Source: Deltaproteobacteria bacterium (GTDB taxonomy: Bacteria > Myxococcota_A > Polyangia > Polyangiales > Houyiibacteriaceae). From it: a stretch of DNA of 61,171 nt. The notes under the pieces were generated by a model, which was given only the letters and a program-made list of their open reading frames with translations, did not search any database and was not told where the DNA came from. Below are positions 8,155-15,434 of this stretch, piece by piece. The position numbers and the translations under genes are program-made. The DNA is taken from the NCBI GenBank assembly GCA_019313915.1, contig JAFDAJ010000025.1:1-61171 (forward strand), given 5' to 3'. Positions within the stretch are counted from its first letter, which is position 1. Each line of letters begins with the position of its first letter.

Positions 8155-8936
8155 CCCTTTGGCTTGGGCCTCACCGGAAACACCCGGCGCTCTCCGTCAC
8201 TACGCGGCGCGAGCACCTGGAGCGCGTCGATCTTGATCTTCTTTCGGCGCGCGTCCGGGAGCTTGATGATGCAAACACCATCGCCCGTCAGCCCTTCGAT
8301 CTTGCAGAGTCCGAACTTGACGTGCTCGATCCAATCGCCCTTTTCTGGCTTGTACTCCAGGCTTGCAGCGGGCTCTGCGCGGGCGGAGAGCTCCGCTGCC
8401 ATCGCCCAGGTTGCCTCCGTGGGGACTCCCTCAGGAGCCGCGCCGGGAGCTGGCAGCACCTGCGGACCAGCAGCCTGTGCCTCGAGGTTGGCCCAGAGCT
8501 GGAGCCCCGTGGCATCGTCGTGGTCTCGCCGCAGCTCGAGCTCGTCGAAGCAGTCGATGCGAAACTCGAGCGCGAACACCGAACCGTCGACCACGTGGCC
8601 TCCATAGGTGACGTCACGTTCCCCTTCGCGCAGGGAAACCGTTGCGTGGAGATGCCAGAACGGCTCACCGTCACGCTCGGAGAGGTTGCCCTGCATCGAC
8701 AGAAGCTCACATCGCTCGAAACGATGCGCACCTTCGTAGCGTCGATCGGATTGATTGTATTCGGTGAGCTCGATCCATTCGAAGGCGCCGATTGCACTCA
8801 CCCAAGCGGTTCGAAGGCCGTGCTCGTCGACGAGATTGCGAAATGCTTCCTGCAAACCGCTCCCGTGAAAGACTCGACCCACGATGTGCCGCGACGCGCT
8901 CGCCTCCACCGACGACGTTCCCTTCGGCACAGTCAC
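8151..8936 (-). CDS. PPC/DUF296-domain protein with a C-terminal beta-barrel-like extension
   Basis: The 261-residue protein has a PPC (PD1-like, DUF296) domain over residues about 15-140: HIVGRVFHGSGLQEAFRNLVDEHGLRTAWVSAIGAFEWIEL, then WHLHATVSL and VTYGGHVVDGSVFA, which carry the conserved HxHxxL and GGH pattern. After a proline/alanine-rich linker, residues about 195-250 (GDWIEHVKFGLCKIEGLTGDGVCIIKLPDARRKKIKIDALQVL) form a small SH3-like unit resembling CarD/Tudor-type modules. The PPC fold binds DNA in some bacteria and plants, so a nucleic-acid role is plausible. The start overlaps the pgsA stop by four bases, indicating translational coupling. Confidence 0.78.
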   Translation of the reverse strand: MTVPKGTSSVEASASRHIVGRVFHGSGLQEAFRNLVDEHGLRTAWVSAIGAFEWIELTEYNQSDRRYEGAHRFERCELLSMQGNLSERDGEPFWHLHATVSLREGERDVTYGGHVVDGSVFALEFRIDCFDELELRRDHDDATGLQLWANLEAQAAGPQVLPAPGAAPEGVPTEATWAMAAELSARAEPAASLEYKPEKGDWIEHVKFGLCKIEGLTGDGVCIIKLPDARRKKIKIDALQVLAPRSDGERRVFPVRPKPKG

Positions 8937-9577
8937 GGCGTCGCTTGTGTCAGACGCTCTTCCTTCGCGTCGACCGCATCGACGAAGAGCTTGAAGTACT
9001 CACCGCCGCTCAACAAAGCCAAGGCTAGGCTAAAATAGAGAAGCACTAGCCCAACCTGCGCAAAATCGAACTCGGTTTGGTAGAACCCGAAGTAGATCGT
9101 GTACCGCTGATGCACGATGAGCATTAGTATCGCGACCATCTGCAAGGCGGTCTTGTCCTTGCCGGTCCGCATCGCGGCCATCACGACCCCTTCGCTCATC
9201 GCGATCGTCCGAAGCGCCGTGACGGCGAACTCTCGCGCGAGCATGATGATCACCGCGACGACACCGAGGAACGGCATGCGGCCGAGGTACGCGAGGAAGA
9301 TGAGCGTCGCCATCACGAGGAGCTTGTCCGCTAGTGGGTCGAGGAACTTTCCCAGCACGCTGATCTGGCCCCACTTGCGAGCGAGATAGCCATCTATGAG
9401 GTCGGTGAGCGCGGTCCCGATGTAGAGCATTGCTGCCCAGAAGTTCGCCCTAGGCGTGCCATCCCAGAGGAGCCACAGCACTCCAGGGATCAGCGCGATC
9501 CGGAGCATGGTCAACAAGTTGGGCAGATTGAGCGCGTCGTCCCGGATCGACGTTCGCTTGGGCGGGGCCTCTTCCAT
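8933..9577 (-). CDS. pgsA: CDP-diacylglycerol--glycerol-3-phosphate 3-phosphatidyltransferase
   Basis: The 214-residue inner-membrane enzyme makes phosphatidylglycerophosphate, the committed step to phosphatidylglycerol and cardiolipin. The CDP-alcohol phosphotransferase signature is intact: DLIDGYLARKWGQISVLGKF followed by LDPLADKLL, matching D-x2-DG-x2-AR-x8-G-x3-D-x3-D. Several hydrophobic helices flank it, and the N-terminus NLPNLLTMLRIALIPGV is typical of PgsA. The C-terminal part is slightly longer than in the E. coli enzyme. It is followed without a gap by the PPC-domain gene and lies 55 bp downstream of the respiratory operon, so read-through transcription is possible. Confidence 0.93.
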   Translation of the reverse strand: MEEAPPKRTSIRDDALNLPNLLTMLRIALIPGVLWLLWDGTPRANFWAAMLYIGTALTDLIDGYLARKWGQISVLGKFLDPLADKLLVMATLIFLAYLGRMPFLGVVAVIIMLAREFAVTALRTIAMSEGVVMAAMRTGKDKTALQMVAILMLIVHQRYTIYFGFYQTEFDFAQVGLVLLYFSLALALLSGGEYFKLFVDAVDAKEERLTQATP

Positions 9578-9632
9578 GGGGCGAGGTGTACCCCAGGTTG
9601 CCCCTCCCGTCTGCTACCGAAGCGACTCCGCC

Positions 9633-9863
9633 CTACGGGTGAATTTCAGGGGCGCCATCCATCTCGCGGATCTTGCGGCGAAGCCACCAGATGAAGCCGC
9701 CTATCATCATGAGAGGCACGATCGTCAAGAAGACCGTTGTGTCGACGAACGCCTGCCGGTTCTCCTCGAGCGGCGATGCGCACGACGGACACGCATAGGC
9801 CAAGTCGGCTGCCCAGGTTACAGCGACCACGGCGGCTGCGAGAGCCACTCGAGCCAAACGCAT
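9633..9863 (-). CDS. Small membrane protein with CPSC motif, last gene of the oxidase cluster
   Basis: A 76-residue protein starting at ATG 9863, one base overlapping the stop of the upstream subunit III gene (TGATG). It has a signal-like first helix (ALAAAVVAVTWAADLAYA), then CPSCASPLEENRQAFVDTT, then a second helix (VFLTIVPLMMIGGFIWWL) and a basic cytoplasmic tail RRKIRE. The CPSC sits just after the likely signal cleavage site, so it faces the periplasm. A CxxC there suggests copper or thiol chemistry in oxidase assembly, but this is inferred from position. An upstream extension of the frame reads the antisense of the neighbouring gene and is rejected. Confidence 0.75.
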   Translation of the reverse strand: MRLARVALAAAVVAVTWAADLAYACPSCASPLEENRQAFVDTTVFLTIVPLMMIGGFIWWLRRKIREMDGAPEIHP

Positions 9864-10453
9864 CACAGGTAGACCTGCCAGTAGAGAATGGGCCAAACAC
9901 CCACGACGAAGTACCAGAAGACCTGCGCCGGCCAGAACGTGAAGCGATCCAGGTCGTCGTGCAGCAGCTTGCGGTATGTGTAGAGCAGGATGATGAACCC
10001 GGCAACGACGTGAAGTGCGTGGGTTCCCACTAGGAGATAGAAGAAGCCACCCAACTGCCCTGAAGTAACCGTCAGACCCTCGCCGATGAGCGCGACCCAC
10101 TCAGCGCCCTGAAACACGACGAAGAAGCCACCGAGGACGATCGAAATCAACAAGAGCCGCTTGGTCTTGGCGTCCCCACGCTTGAAAGCCCGATTGGCAA
10201 AGTACAGCGCGACGCCGCTCGCGAGCAGAGCCGCCGTATTGAGGGCTGTCTCCTCGACCGGCAGACGCGGTTGTCCGGGCGGAGGCCAGCCTCCAATGGC
10301 GTTGCTCTTGCCGATGACGAAGGCGCTGATCAGGCCGGAGAAGAACATGATCTCCGTGGCCACGAAGATCAGCATACCGAGCACACCGTTCGGGAGGACT
10401 GGCTCGCGCCTGGCGGGCACGCTGTAAGGGAGACCTAGTGCATCATCAGGCAT
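9863..10453 (-). CDS. Cytochrome c oxidase subunit III-like protein (second copy)
   Basis: The 196-residue membrane protein belongs to the heme-copper oxidase subunit III family. Five helices can be seen, with the family landmarks LGMLIFVATEIMFFSGLISAFVIG, RLLLISIVLGGFFVVFQGAEW and FFYLLVGTHALHVVAGFIIL, then WYFVVGVWPILYW. A first subunit III gene lies two genes upstream (10916-11494), so the cluster carries two. They differ clearly in sequence, which suggests paralogous subunits of the one oxidase, each giving part of the seven-helix subunit III, or alternatives under different conditions. Its stop overlaps the start of the CPSC protein by one base. Confidence 0.88.
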   Translation of the reverse strand: MPDDALGLPYSVPARREPVLPNGVLGMLIFVATEIMFFSGLISAFVIGKSNAIGGWPPPGQPRLPVEETALNTAALLASGVALYFANRAFKRGDAKTKRLLLISIVLGGFFVVFQGAEWVALIGEGLTVTSGQLGGFFYLLVGTHALHVVAGFIILLYTYRKLLHDDLDRFTFWPAQVFWYFVVGVWPILYWQVYL

Positions 10454-10471
10454 GGGCTATTCCTCCTTTCC

Positions 10472-10903
10472 TCAGTGCGCGGCGTCGTCGTGTCCCTCGG
10501 CGTGCTCGCCGTGTGGGTCCTTGCCCTCGGCCTCGAGCGCTCGCTCGACCTCGGCTGCGGCTGCGACGTTTTCCCAGTTCTGGCCCTTGTGCTCCATCAC
10601 ATCTGGGGCGGTACCTGCGAAAAACAGCAACATCAGCATCAACATCGTCGCCAGAAGATACGAGATGTACTTCTTTTCGACGTTGAGGTGCATGAAGTTC
10701 GCTGCAACCAGATACGCCTTGACGAGCGCTATGCCAAACGCGGTCATCAAGGTGATCATCCAGGCCTCGAGGAAGCCAAATGCCACGTGAGGCGCGATGA
10801 TCGGGCCTAGGACACTGAGAATGAGCAGCACGAGTAGAATCGCCCAGATCTTCACGTAGAAAGCCTGACCGTGGTCGCCTGCGTGGTCTTGATGTTCAGC
10901 CAT
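10472..10903 (-). CDS. ctaF: Cytochrome c oxidase subunit IV (prokaryotic type)
   Basis: The 143-residue protein has three membrane helices (YVKIWAILLVLLILSVLGPII, FLEAWMITLMTAFGIALVKAYLVAANFMHL, YLLATMLMLMLLFF), with the AxxVKAYLVAxNFMHL segment that marks the prokaryotic COX4 family. This subunit stabilises the oxidase rather than carrying redox centres. The C-terminal tail is long, acidic and histidine-rich (HGEHAEGHDDAAH), as is the start (EHQDHAGDHG); such ends could bind copper or other metal. It sits between the two subunit III genes, 12 bp from the first. Confidence 0.88.
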   Translation of the reverse strand: MAEHQDHAGDHGQAFYVKIWAILLVLLILSVLGPIIAPHVAFGFLEAWMITLMTAFGIALVKAYLVAANFMHLNVEKKYISYLLATMLMLMLLFFAGTAPDVMEHKGQNWENVAAAAEVERALEAEGKDPHGEHAEGHDDAAH

Positions 10904-10915
10904 GATCGTCAGCCC

Positions 10916-11494
10916 TCACTTGGCGATGTAGAGCAGGGGGAAGAGGAAAATCCAGATGATGTCGACGAAGTGCCAGTAGATCCCGATCAACTCGACCCGG
11001 TGGAGCTCTTTGCCCTTCCGCGCGTCGTTGGCGATGATCAGCATGATGATGCAACCCGCAATGACGTGGAGCCCATGGAGCCCCGCAGCGGTGTAGTAGA
11101 AGTGCCAAAACCCGTTGGCGGTGATGGTGTAACCGTGCTGAATCTCGCCGGTCCATTCGACCGCCTTGACGCAGATGAAGACCAGGCCGCCGGCGCACGT
11201 GCCCAGCAGCCACTTGGCGGCCTTCTTGCCATCTCCTTGCTCGGCCGCGTGGTGCGCGAGCACTGCAAACAGCGATGAGGTCAGCAGCACGAACGTGTTG
11301 GTGGCGCCGAACCAGGTGTTGGTGTGCGAGGCGTACTCGGCCCACTCGGGGTGCCCTAGCCGGTGCATGACGTAGGAAGCGAGCAATCCGCCGAAAATCA
11401 CGATTTCCGAACCGATTACCCACCAAACGGCGAGCTTGCCGGTCGGGATGCCTGTGGCGCTTCTGGTAGTTGCTATGGGTCTAGTCGTGCTCAT
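10916..11494 (-). CDS. coxC: Cytochrome c oxidase subunit III
   Basis: The 192-residue membrane protein starts at ATG 11494, 10 bp after the coxA stop. The landmarks of subunit III are present: LAVWWVIGSEIVIFGGLLASYV, NTFVLLTSSLFAVLAHHAA, AVEWTGEIQHGYTI, FYYTAAGLHGLHVIAGCIIM and the C-terminal WHFVDIIWIFLFPLLYI. The conserved glutamate in helix III (VEWTGE) and the H-x2-HVIxG helix are intact. Upstream frame extension into 11743 is antisense to coxA and is not used. It partners coxA and coxB in an A-type cytochrome c oxidase. Confidence 0.93.
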   Translation of the reverse strand: MSTTRPIATTRSATGIPTGKLAVWWVIGSEIVIFGGLLASYVMHRLGHPEWAEYASHTNTWFGATNTFVLLTSSLFAVLAHHAAEQGDGKKAAKWLLGTCAGGLVFICVKAVEWTGEIQHGYTITANGFWHFYYTAAGLHGLHVIAGCIIMLIIANDARKGKELHRVELIGIYWHFVDIIWIFLFPLLYIAK

Positions 11495-11504
11495 CGGTGC
11501 CTCG

Positions 11505-13226
11505 TCATTCGGCGGGGGCTGTGTCCGGTGGGACGTCTTGCGGCCAGTAGTCCTCTTCGCGACCTGGCACGCTGTACTCGTAAGGACCTCGGTAGCAGTT
11601 GGGAAGCTCGGCCCAGTTGCCATGAGGCGGCGGCGAGGTCGTGGTCCATTCGAGGGTGTTCGCCTTCCACGGGTTCTTCCCGGCAGGCTTACCCTTGAAC
11701 ATACTGTAAAAGAAGTTGAACAGGAACACGGCCTGGAAGGCAAGCATCACCAAGAGGGCCGTCGTGGCGAACACGCGGAGGCCCTGCATGTCCGCTAGGT
11801 CTGGGAAGTTCTGATAGTTGTAGATTCGTCGGTGCTGACCCGCTGTGCCCAGGATGAACAGCGGAATGAAGATGCTGTTGAAGGCAGCGATCGTGCCCCA
11901 GAAGTGAATCTTCCCGAGGGTCTCGTTCATCATCCGTCCGAACATCTTCGGGAACCAATACGTGATCCCCGCCAAGAAGCCGATAATGGCGATTGGGAAG
12001 AACGTGTAGTGGAAGTGTGCGAGCACGAAGTACGTGTCGTGGAAATAGATGTCCGAGCCGCTCGCGCCGAGGAAGATGCCCGTGATGCCGCCAATCATGA
12101 ACTCAGCAATGAACGCCAGCGCCCAGAGCATCGGCGTGGTGAGCCGAATCGAGCCGCCATAGAGCGTCGCGATGTACAAGAAGATCATCTCAGCAATGGG
12201 AATCGAGATGATCAGCGTGGTGATCGTAAAGACGTTCGCCATACGCGGGTCGATGCCGGCGACGAACTGGTGGTGAGCCCACACGAAGAAGCTGATTATG
12301 GCCGTGGCGAATACCGTGTAGAGGATCAGCTTGTAGTTGAAGAGCTTCTTGCGCGAGAAGGTGCAGATGATCTCGGCCACGATGCCAATCGCAGGCAGGA
12401 ACACGACGTAGACCTCCGGGTGCCCGAAGAACCAGAAAAGGTGCTGCCACAGAATCGGGTCACCGCCGCGTCCGGGATCGAAATAGCCAGTGCCGACGAC
12501 CTGGTCCATGAAGAGCATCACGGCACCCGCAATGAGCGGACCGACGGACGCCATGAAGAGGACGCTGGCGACGACGATCATCCACAGCACCATCGGGATG
12601 TCGTACATCTTCATGCCGGGCGCGCGCGCGTTCATCAGCGTGGTGATGAAATTGATGCCACCGAGCAGGAAGGCCACGAACTCGAGCGCAACGGCGACGA
12701 GCCAAAGCGTCGAACCAAGCGGCGTGAGGCTGTACTCCGCGCTCGAGGAGAGAGGCGGATACGCGGTCCATGCGCCGCCAAAGCCGCCCCCGGGAACGAA
12801 CAGCGAGCCGATGAGCACGAGCGCACTGACCAGGAATATCTGATACGACAGCCGGTTGATGCGCGGGAACACCATGTCGTCAGCGCCTATCATCAACGGG
12901 ATCAGGTAGTTGCCGAACGCCGCGATCAACATGGGCATCGCCACCCAGAAGATCATGATCGTGCCGTGATTGGTGACCAGGGCGTTGTATTCACCCTGCG
13001 ACACGAGGCCATAACCCGGCACGCTTTGGCCCGGGAACGCCAGCTGCATTCGAAACGCATACGACATGTAGCCGCCGATCAGGGCCATCACGATGCCTGT
13101 GAACATGTACTGCATCGCGATCATCTTGTGATCGGTGGAGAAGATGTACTTGCTCCAGAAGCCCTGCTCGTGGTGTGCGTCGTGCGCGTGTGCGCCGTGT
13201 GTCTCTGCTGTGCCTGCTTCAGCCAT
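11505..13226 (-). CDS. coxA: Cytochrome c oxidase subunit I
   Basis: The 573-residue catalytic subunit of an A-type heme-copper oxidase. It has 12 membrane helices and the full set of ligands: the helix II heme a region, GHPEVYVVFLPAIGIVAEI with the CuB histidine and the tyrosine crosslink, VWAHHQFVAG with the CuB pair, and HDTYFVLAHFHYTF with the heme a and a3 histidines of helix X. GHPEVY in helix VI is the A1-type form. I choose ATG 13226, with GGAA upstream and 11 bp after the coxB stop, over a start 54 bp earlier. The N-terminus is histidine-rich (HGAHAHDAHHEQG). Confidence 0.97.
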   Translation of the reverse strand: MAEAGTAETHGAHAHDAHHEQGFWSKYIFSTDHKMIAMQYMFTGIVMALIGGYMSYAFRMQLAFPGQSVPGYGLVSQGEYNALVTNHGTIMIFWVAMPMLIAAFGNYLIPLMIGADDMVFPRINRLSYQIFLVSALVLIGSLFVPGGGFGGAWTAYPPLSSSAEYSLTPLGSTLWLVAVALEFVAFLLGGINFITTLMNARAPGMKMYDIPMVLWMIVVASVLFMASVGPLIAGAVMLFMDQVVGTGYFDPGRGGDPILWQHLFWFFGHPEVYVVFLPAIGIVAEIICTFSRKKLFNYKLILYTVFATAIISFFVWAHHQFVAGIDPRMANVFTITTLIISIPIAEMIFLYIATLYGGSIRLTTPMLWALAFIAEFMIGGITGIFLGASGSDIYFHDTYFVLAHFHYTFFPIAIIGFLAGITYWFPKMFGRMMNETLGKIHFWGTIAAFNSIFIPLFILGTAGQHRRIYNYQNFPDLADMQGLRVFATTALLVMLAFQAVFLFNFFYSMFKGKPAGKNPWKANTLEWTTTSPPPHGNWAELPNCYRGPYEYSVPGREEDYWPQDVPPDTAPAE

Positions 13227-13237
13227 GCCTATTCCGT

Positions 13238-13978
13238 TCAGCGGGAAGCGAGCTTGCCCGTGCTGCTCTGCGACATCCAAGCCGCGTGTTCTTCAGGGGT
13301 TTCGACGACGATGCGCGCGCCCATGATGCCGTGCCCAATCCCGCACATCTCAGCACACTGAATGTCGTACTCGCCGGCCCTCGTGGGCTTGAACCAACCC
13401 TTCATGATACGGCCCGGAATCGCGTCCTGCTTCAGACGGAACACCGGAACCGAGAAGTCGTGCAGGACGTCCTTGGAAAGGAGCTCGTAGTGGTAGGTCG
13501 TGCCCTCTTGGACGTGGAGTTCGTTGAACGTGATGATGTCGTCATCCGTGTCGAGCTCGTTGTCGGGACCGGGGTGAACGAAGTTCCATGCCCACTGCTG
13601 TGAGATGATGCGAATCGTGCTGTCCGCCTCGGGAAGACGTTGCTTGATGTTGTACCAAACCATGATCGCCATGAAGACGATGACCAAATCGCAGACGATG
13701 ATCGCCGCGTGCGGATAGGTAATCCATCGCTTGAGATTCTTCTCTTCACCCGTGACGTACTTCGCCTTCTTTCCCTTCTTCTCGCGGAAGCGGAAGATTA
13801 GGAAGAAAAACGCGGCATAGGCGAGAAGGGCCCAAAAGCCAACCATGACAGCGATGAGCGCAATGAGCGCATCGATGTCGCCGGCAAACGAAGAGCCCAC
13901 CGGCAAGGCTGAACCGACCAGGTAGTCACCCAGCGGCTCGAAGATTCCCTTGATGAAGTCGTAGATTCCTTGGAGCAT
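13238..13978 (-). CDS. coxB: Cytochrome c oxidase subunit II
   Basis: The 246-residue subunit receives electrons from cytochrome c at the CuA centre and passes them to subunit I. Two N-terminal membrane helices (about residues 35-62 and 90-110) precede a periplasmic cupredoxin domain. The CuA ligands are visible: HDFSVPVF (His) and CAEMCGIGHGIM (two Cys, Glu, His, Met). The aromatic electron-entry patch appears as QQWAWNF. There is no fused cytochrome c domain, so the two cytochrome c lipoproteins encoded just upstream may supply that function. The acidic stretch NELDTDDD is consistent with a cytochrome c docking face. Confidence 0.96.
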   Translation of the reverse strand: MLQGIYDFIKGIFEPLGDYLVGSALPVGSSFAGDIDALIALIAVMVGFWALLAYAAFFFLIFRFREKKGKKAKYVTGEEKNLKRWITYPHAAIIVCDLVIVFMAIMVWYNIKQRLPEADSTIRIISQQWAWNFVHPGPDNELDTDDDIITFNELHVQEGTTYHYELLSKDVLHDFSVPVFRLKQDAIPGRIMKGWFKPTRAGEYDIQCAEMCGIGHGIMGARIVVETPEEHAAWMSQSSTGKLASR

Positions 13979-13994
13979 TCGACCCTCTACCCAG

Positions 13995-14105
13995 TCAGTT
14001 CAGAATGAAAGCAAAGACGACACCGGCATAGACGAGAACGCTAATCATGGTCCACTTCCACCAAAAAAAGGCCTCGCTGTCGGGATCCCGTGTTTTACCA
14101 GCCAT
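13995..14105 (-). CDS. 36-residue single-helix membrane peptide in the oxidase cluster
   Basis: A 36-codon frame lies between the diheme cytochrome gene and coxB, 17 bp before the coxB start and 18 bp after the cytochrome stop. It runs from ATG 14105 to TGA 13995. The product has a charged N-terminus (MAGKTRDPDSEAFFWWKW) and one membrane helix (TMISVLVYAGVVFAFILN). GAGAG lies directly upstream of the ATG, though close. Its size, helix and tight spacing resemble small accessory subunits or assembly peptides of terminal oxidases, such as CcoQ or CydX types, but I recognise no family. It is below usual gene-calling length limits. Confidence 0.7.
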   Translation of the reverse strand: MAGKTRDPDSEAFFWWKWTMISVLVYAGVVFAFILN

Positions 14106-14123
14106 CTCTCAAACCCTCGCAAA

Positions 14124-14780
14124 CTATTCAGATAACGTGCCAATGTAGGCGATGACGTCTTTCATCGCCTGTTCGGTGGGCAACGTCATGGAGAACGGTC
14201 GCATCTTCGCCCCCGTGATGTCGTCCGCATGTGTGCCTCGCACGCCGGCCTTGAAGTTCTGGAGCTGCGTGAGCAGGTACCAGTCGCTCGCGCCGGCCAA
14301 TGGCGGACCAAACTCATCGATGTTCCCGCGCGCGTCGGCTCCGTGGCATTGCACGCAGGTAGCAAAGTAGATCTTGCCCGTCTGGGGATTGCCGCCCTCG
14401 AGAGTGGGCGCTGGGTTCGTGCGCGGTAGACTGGCTACGTAGGCCGCAATGATGTCGACTTTCTCGTCCGTGTCCATCGTCATGGCCATCGGCAGCATTC
14501 GCTTGCCGGCCATGTCGTCCAGGTGCCAGCCGCGCTGGCTCTTCTTGAACTTACGGAGCTGTGCCTTGATGTACCAACGCTCGAGGCCACCAATCGCAGG
14601 CGCAGCGAGGTCTTGATTGCCTTCGCCGTTCTCGCCGTGACACTGCACGCAGCCGTCATAGAGGTCCACGCTATACTTCAGGCTGGCTTTGTCCGGGCTC
14701 GGGTCCTCGCACGCCGTCAGCAGAAACGACAGTGTCAACACGAGGCCCATCACCGCACCGGTGCGTACGTCGGTCATCAT
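14124..14780 (-). CDS. Diheme c-type cytochrome lipoprotein
   Basis: The 218-residue product has a lipoprotein signal (GLVLTLSFLLTAC) and two cytochrome c domains of about 90 residues, each with the same CVQCH heme motif: YDGCVQCHGENGEGNQDL near residue 43 and ATCVQCHGADARGNIDEFG near residue 138. Each is followed by an RG-x-H segment and a methionine region (MLPMAMTM, MRPFSMTL) that supplies the distal ligand. It resembles cytochrome c4-type diheme proteins. I choose ATG 14780, with AGGAG seven bases upstream; the GTG at 14786 overlaps the previous stop. It lies between alternative complex III and oxidase genes and is a likely electron carrier between them. Confidence 0.93.
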   Translation of the reverse strand: MMTDVRTGAVMGLVLTLSFLLTACEDPSPDKASLKYSVDLYDGCVQCHGENGEGNQDLAAPAIGGLERWYIKAQLRKFKKSQRGWHLDDMAGKRMLPMAMTMDTDEKVDIIAAYVASLPRTNPAPTLEGGNPQTGKIYFATCVQCHGADARGNIDEFGPPLAGASDWYLLTQLQNFKAGVRGTHADDITGAKMRPFSMTLPTEQAMKDVIAYIGTLSE

Positions 14781-14782
14781 CG

Positions 14783-15424
14783 TCACTCTCCTAGCGACTT
14801 AAGGTAGGCAATCAGTGCTTCTACCTCCTGCTCGGGGAAATTGTAAGGGGGCATCGTCTTGCCGTAGCCCTGAACGACTTGGTCCCAAGAGTTCTTGATC
14901 GAGTCGGCGAGGTACGCTTCGTCAGCGACGACCGTCTCGCCGCTGACCAAGAGGCGGTCCGTACCAAAGATACCCTTCCAGTTCGGACATGGCTGCTGCT
15001 TCTCTCCGTCGACCGAGTGACAGGCCATGCACCCCTTGCTGTTGCTGAGCTTCTGTCCCCAGCAAGCCATCGGGTCCGCAGCGCCTGTGCACTCGGGCGG
15101 CATCGTGACCTCACCAGGCGCCACCGGTGCCGCACCCTTGAACGACCAACCGTTCACCGCGGATTCGTCGTCGGAAGGCCGTGGGGCGAGAGCTGGAAAG
15201 TCCGCGCGCGGCTTTGCCGTGTACTCCGCCATCGCCTGCCCGATCGGAATCGTGCCGCCTTCGAGCGCCGCTTCTTGCTCCCTCAAAATGATATCGCGCT
15301 CGTCGTCGGGAGACGGCGCTCTTGCCGAGTCTGCTTGGCCGCAGCCCACCCCGAAAGCCATCAAGACCGTGAAGGCCACCAGGACTCGGAGGGGTGCAAA
15401 TCGTGTGTTCTGCTTCGTACTCAT
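14783..15424 (-). CDS. Monoheme c-type cytochrome lipoprotein
   Basis: The 213-residue product starts at ATG 15424, nine bases after the actF stop. The lipobox is GVGC. A long extracytoplasmic linker rich in proline and acid residues comes first, and the C-terminal 90 residues hold one cytochrome c domain with heme motif CMACH (near residue 132) and a distal methionine in GKTMPPYNF. The domain, with its NWKGIFG and VVADEAYLADSIKN segments, is like the one fused to subunit II in caa3 oxidases. Here it is separate and membrane-anchored, which fits a role in handing electrons to the CuA site. Confidence 0.92.
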   Translation of the reverse strand: MSTKQNTRFAPLRVLVAFTVLMAFGVGCGQADSARAPSPDDERDIILREQEAALEGGTIPIGQAMAEYTAKPRADFPALAPRPSDDESAVNGWSFKGAAPVAPGEVTMPPECTGAADPMACWGQKLSNSKGCMACHSVDGEKQQPCPNWKGIFGTDRLLVSGETVVADEAYLADSIKNSWDQVVQGYGKTMPPYNFPEQEVEALIAYLKSLGE

Positions 15425-15434
15425 CCGTGCACGC

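Noticed and set aside
11832..13361. Long plus-strand frame (509 codons) opposite coxA and coxB
   Set aside because: It is antisense to clear oxidase genes and its composition (Arg, His, Glu, Asp) is that of a GC-biased mirror frame, with no domain or ribosome-binding site.
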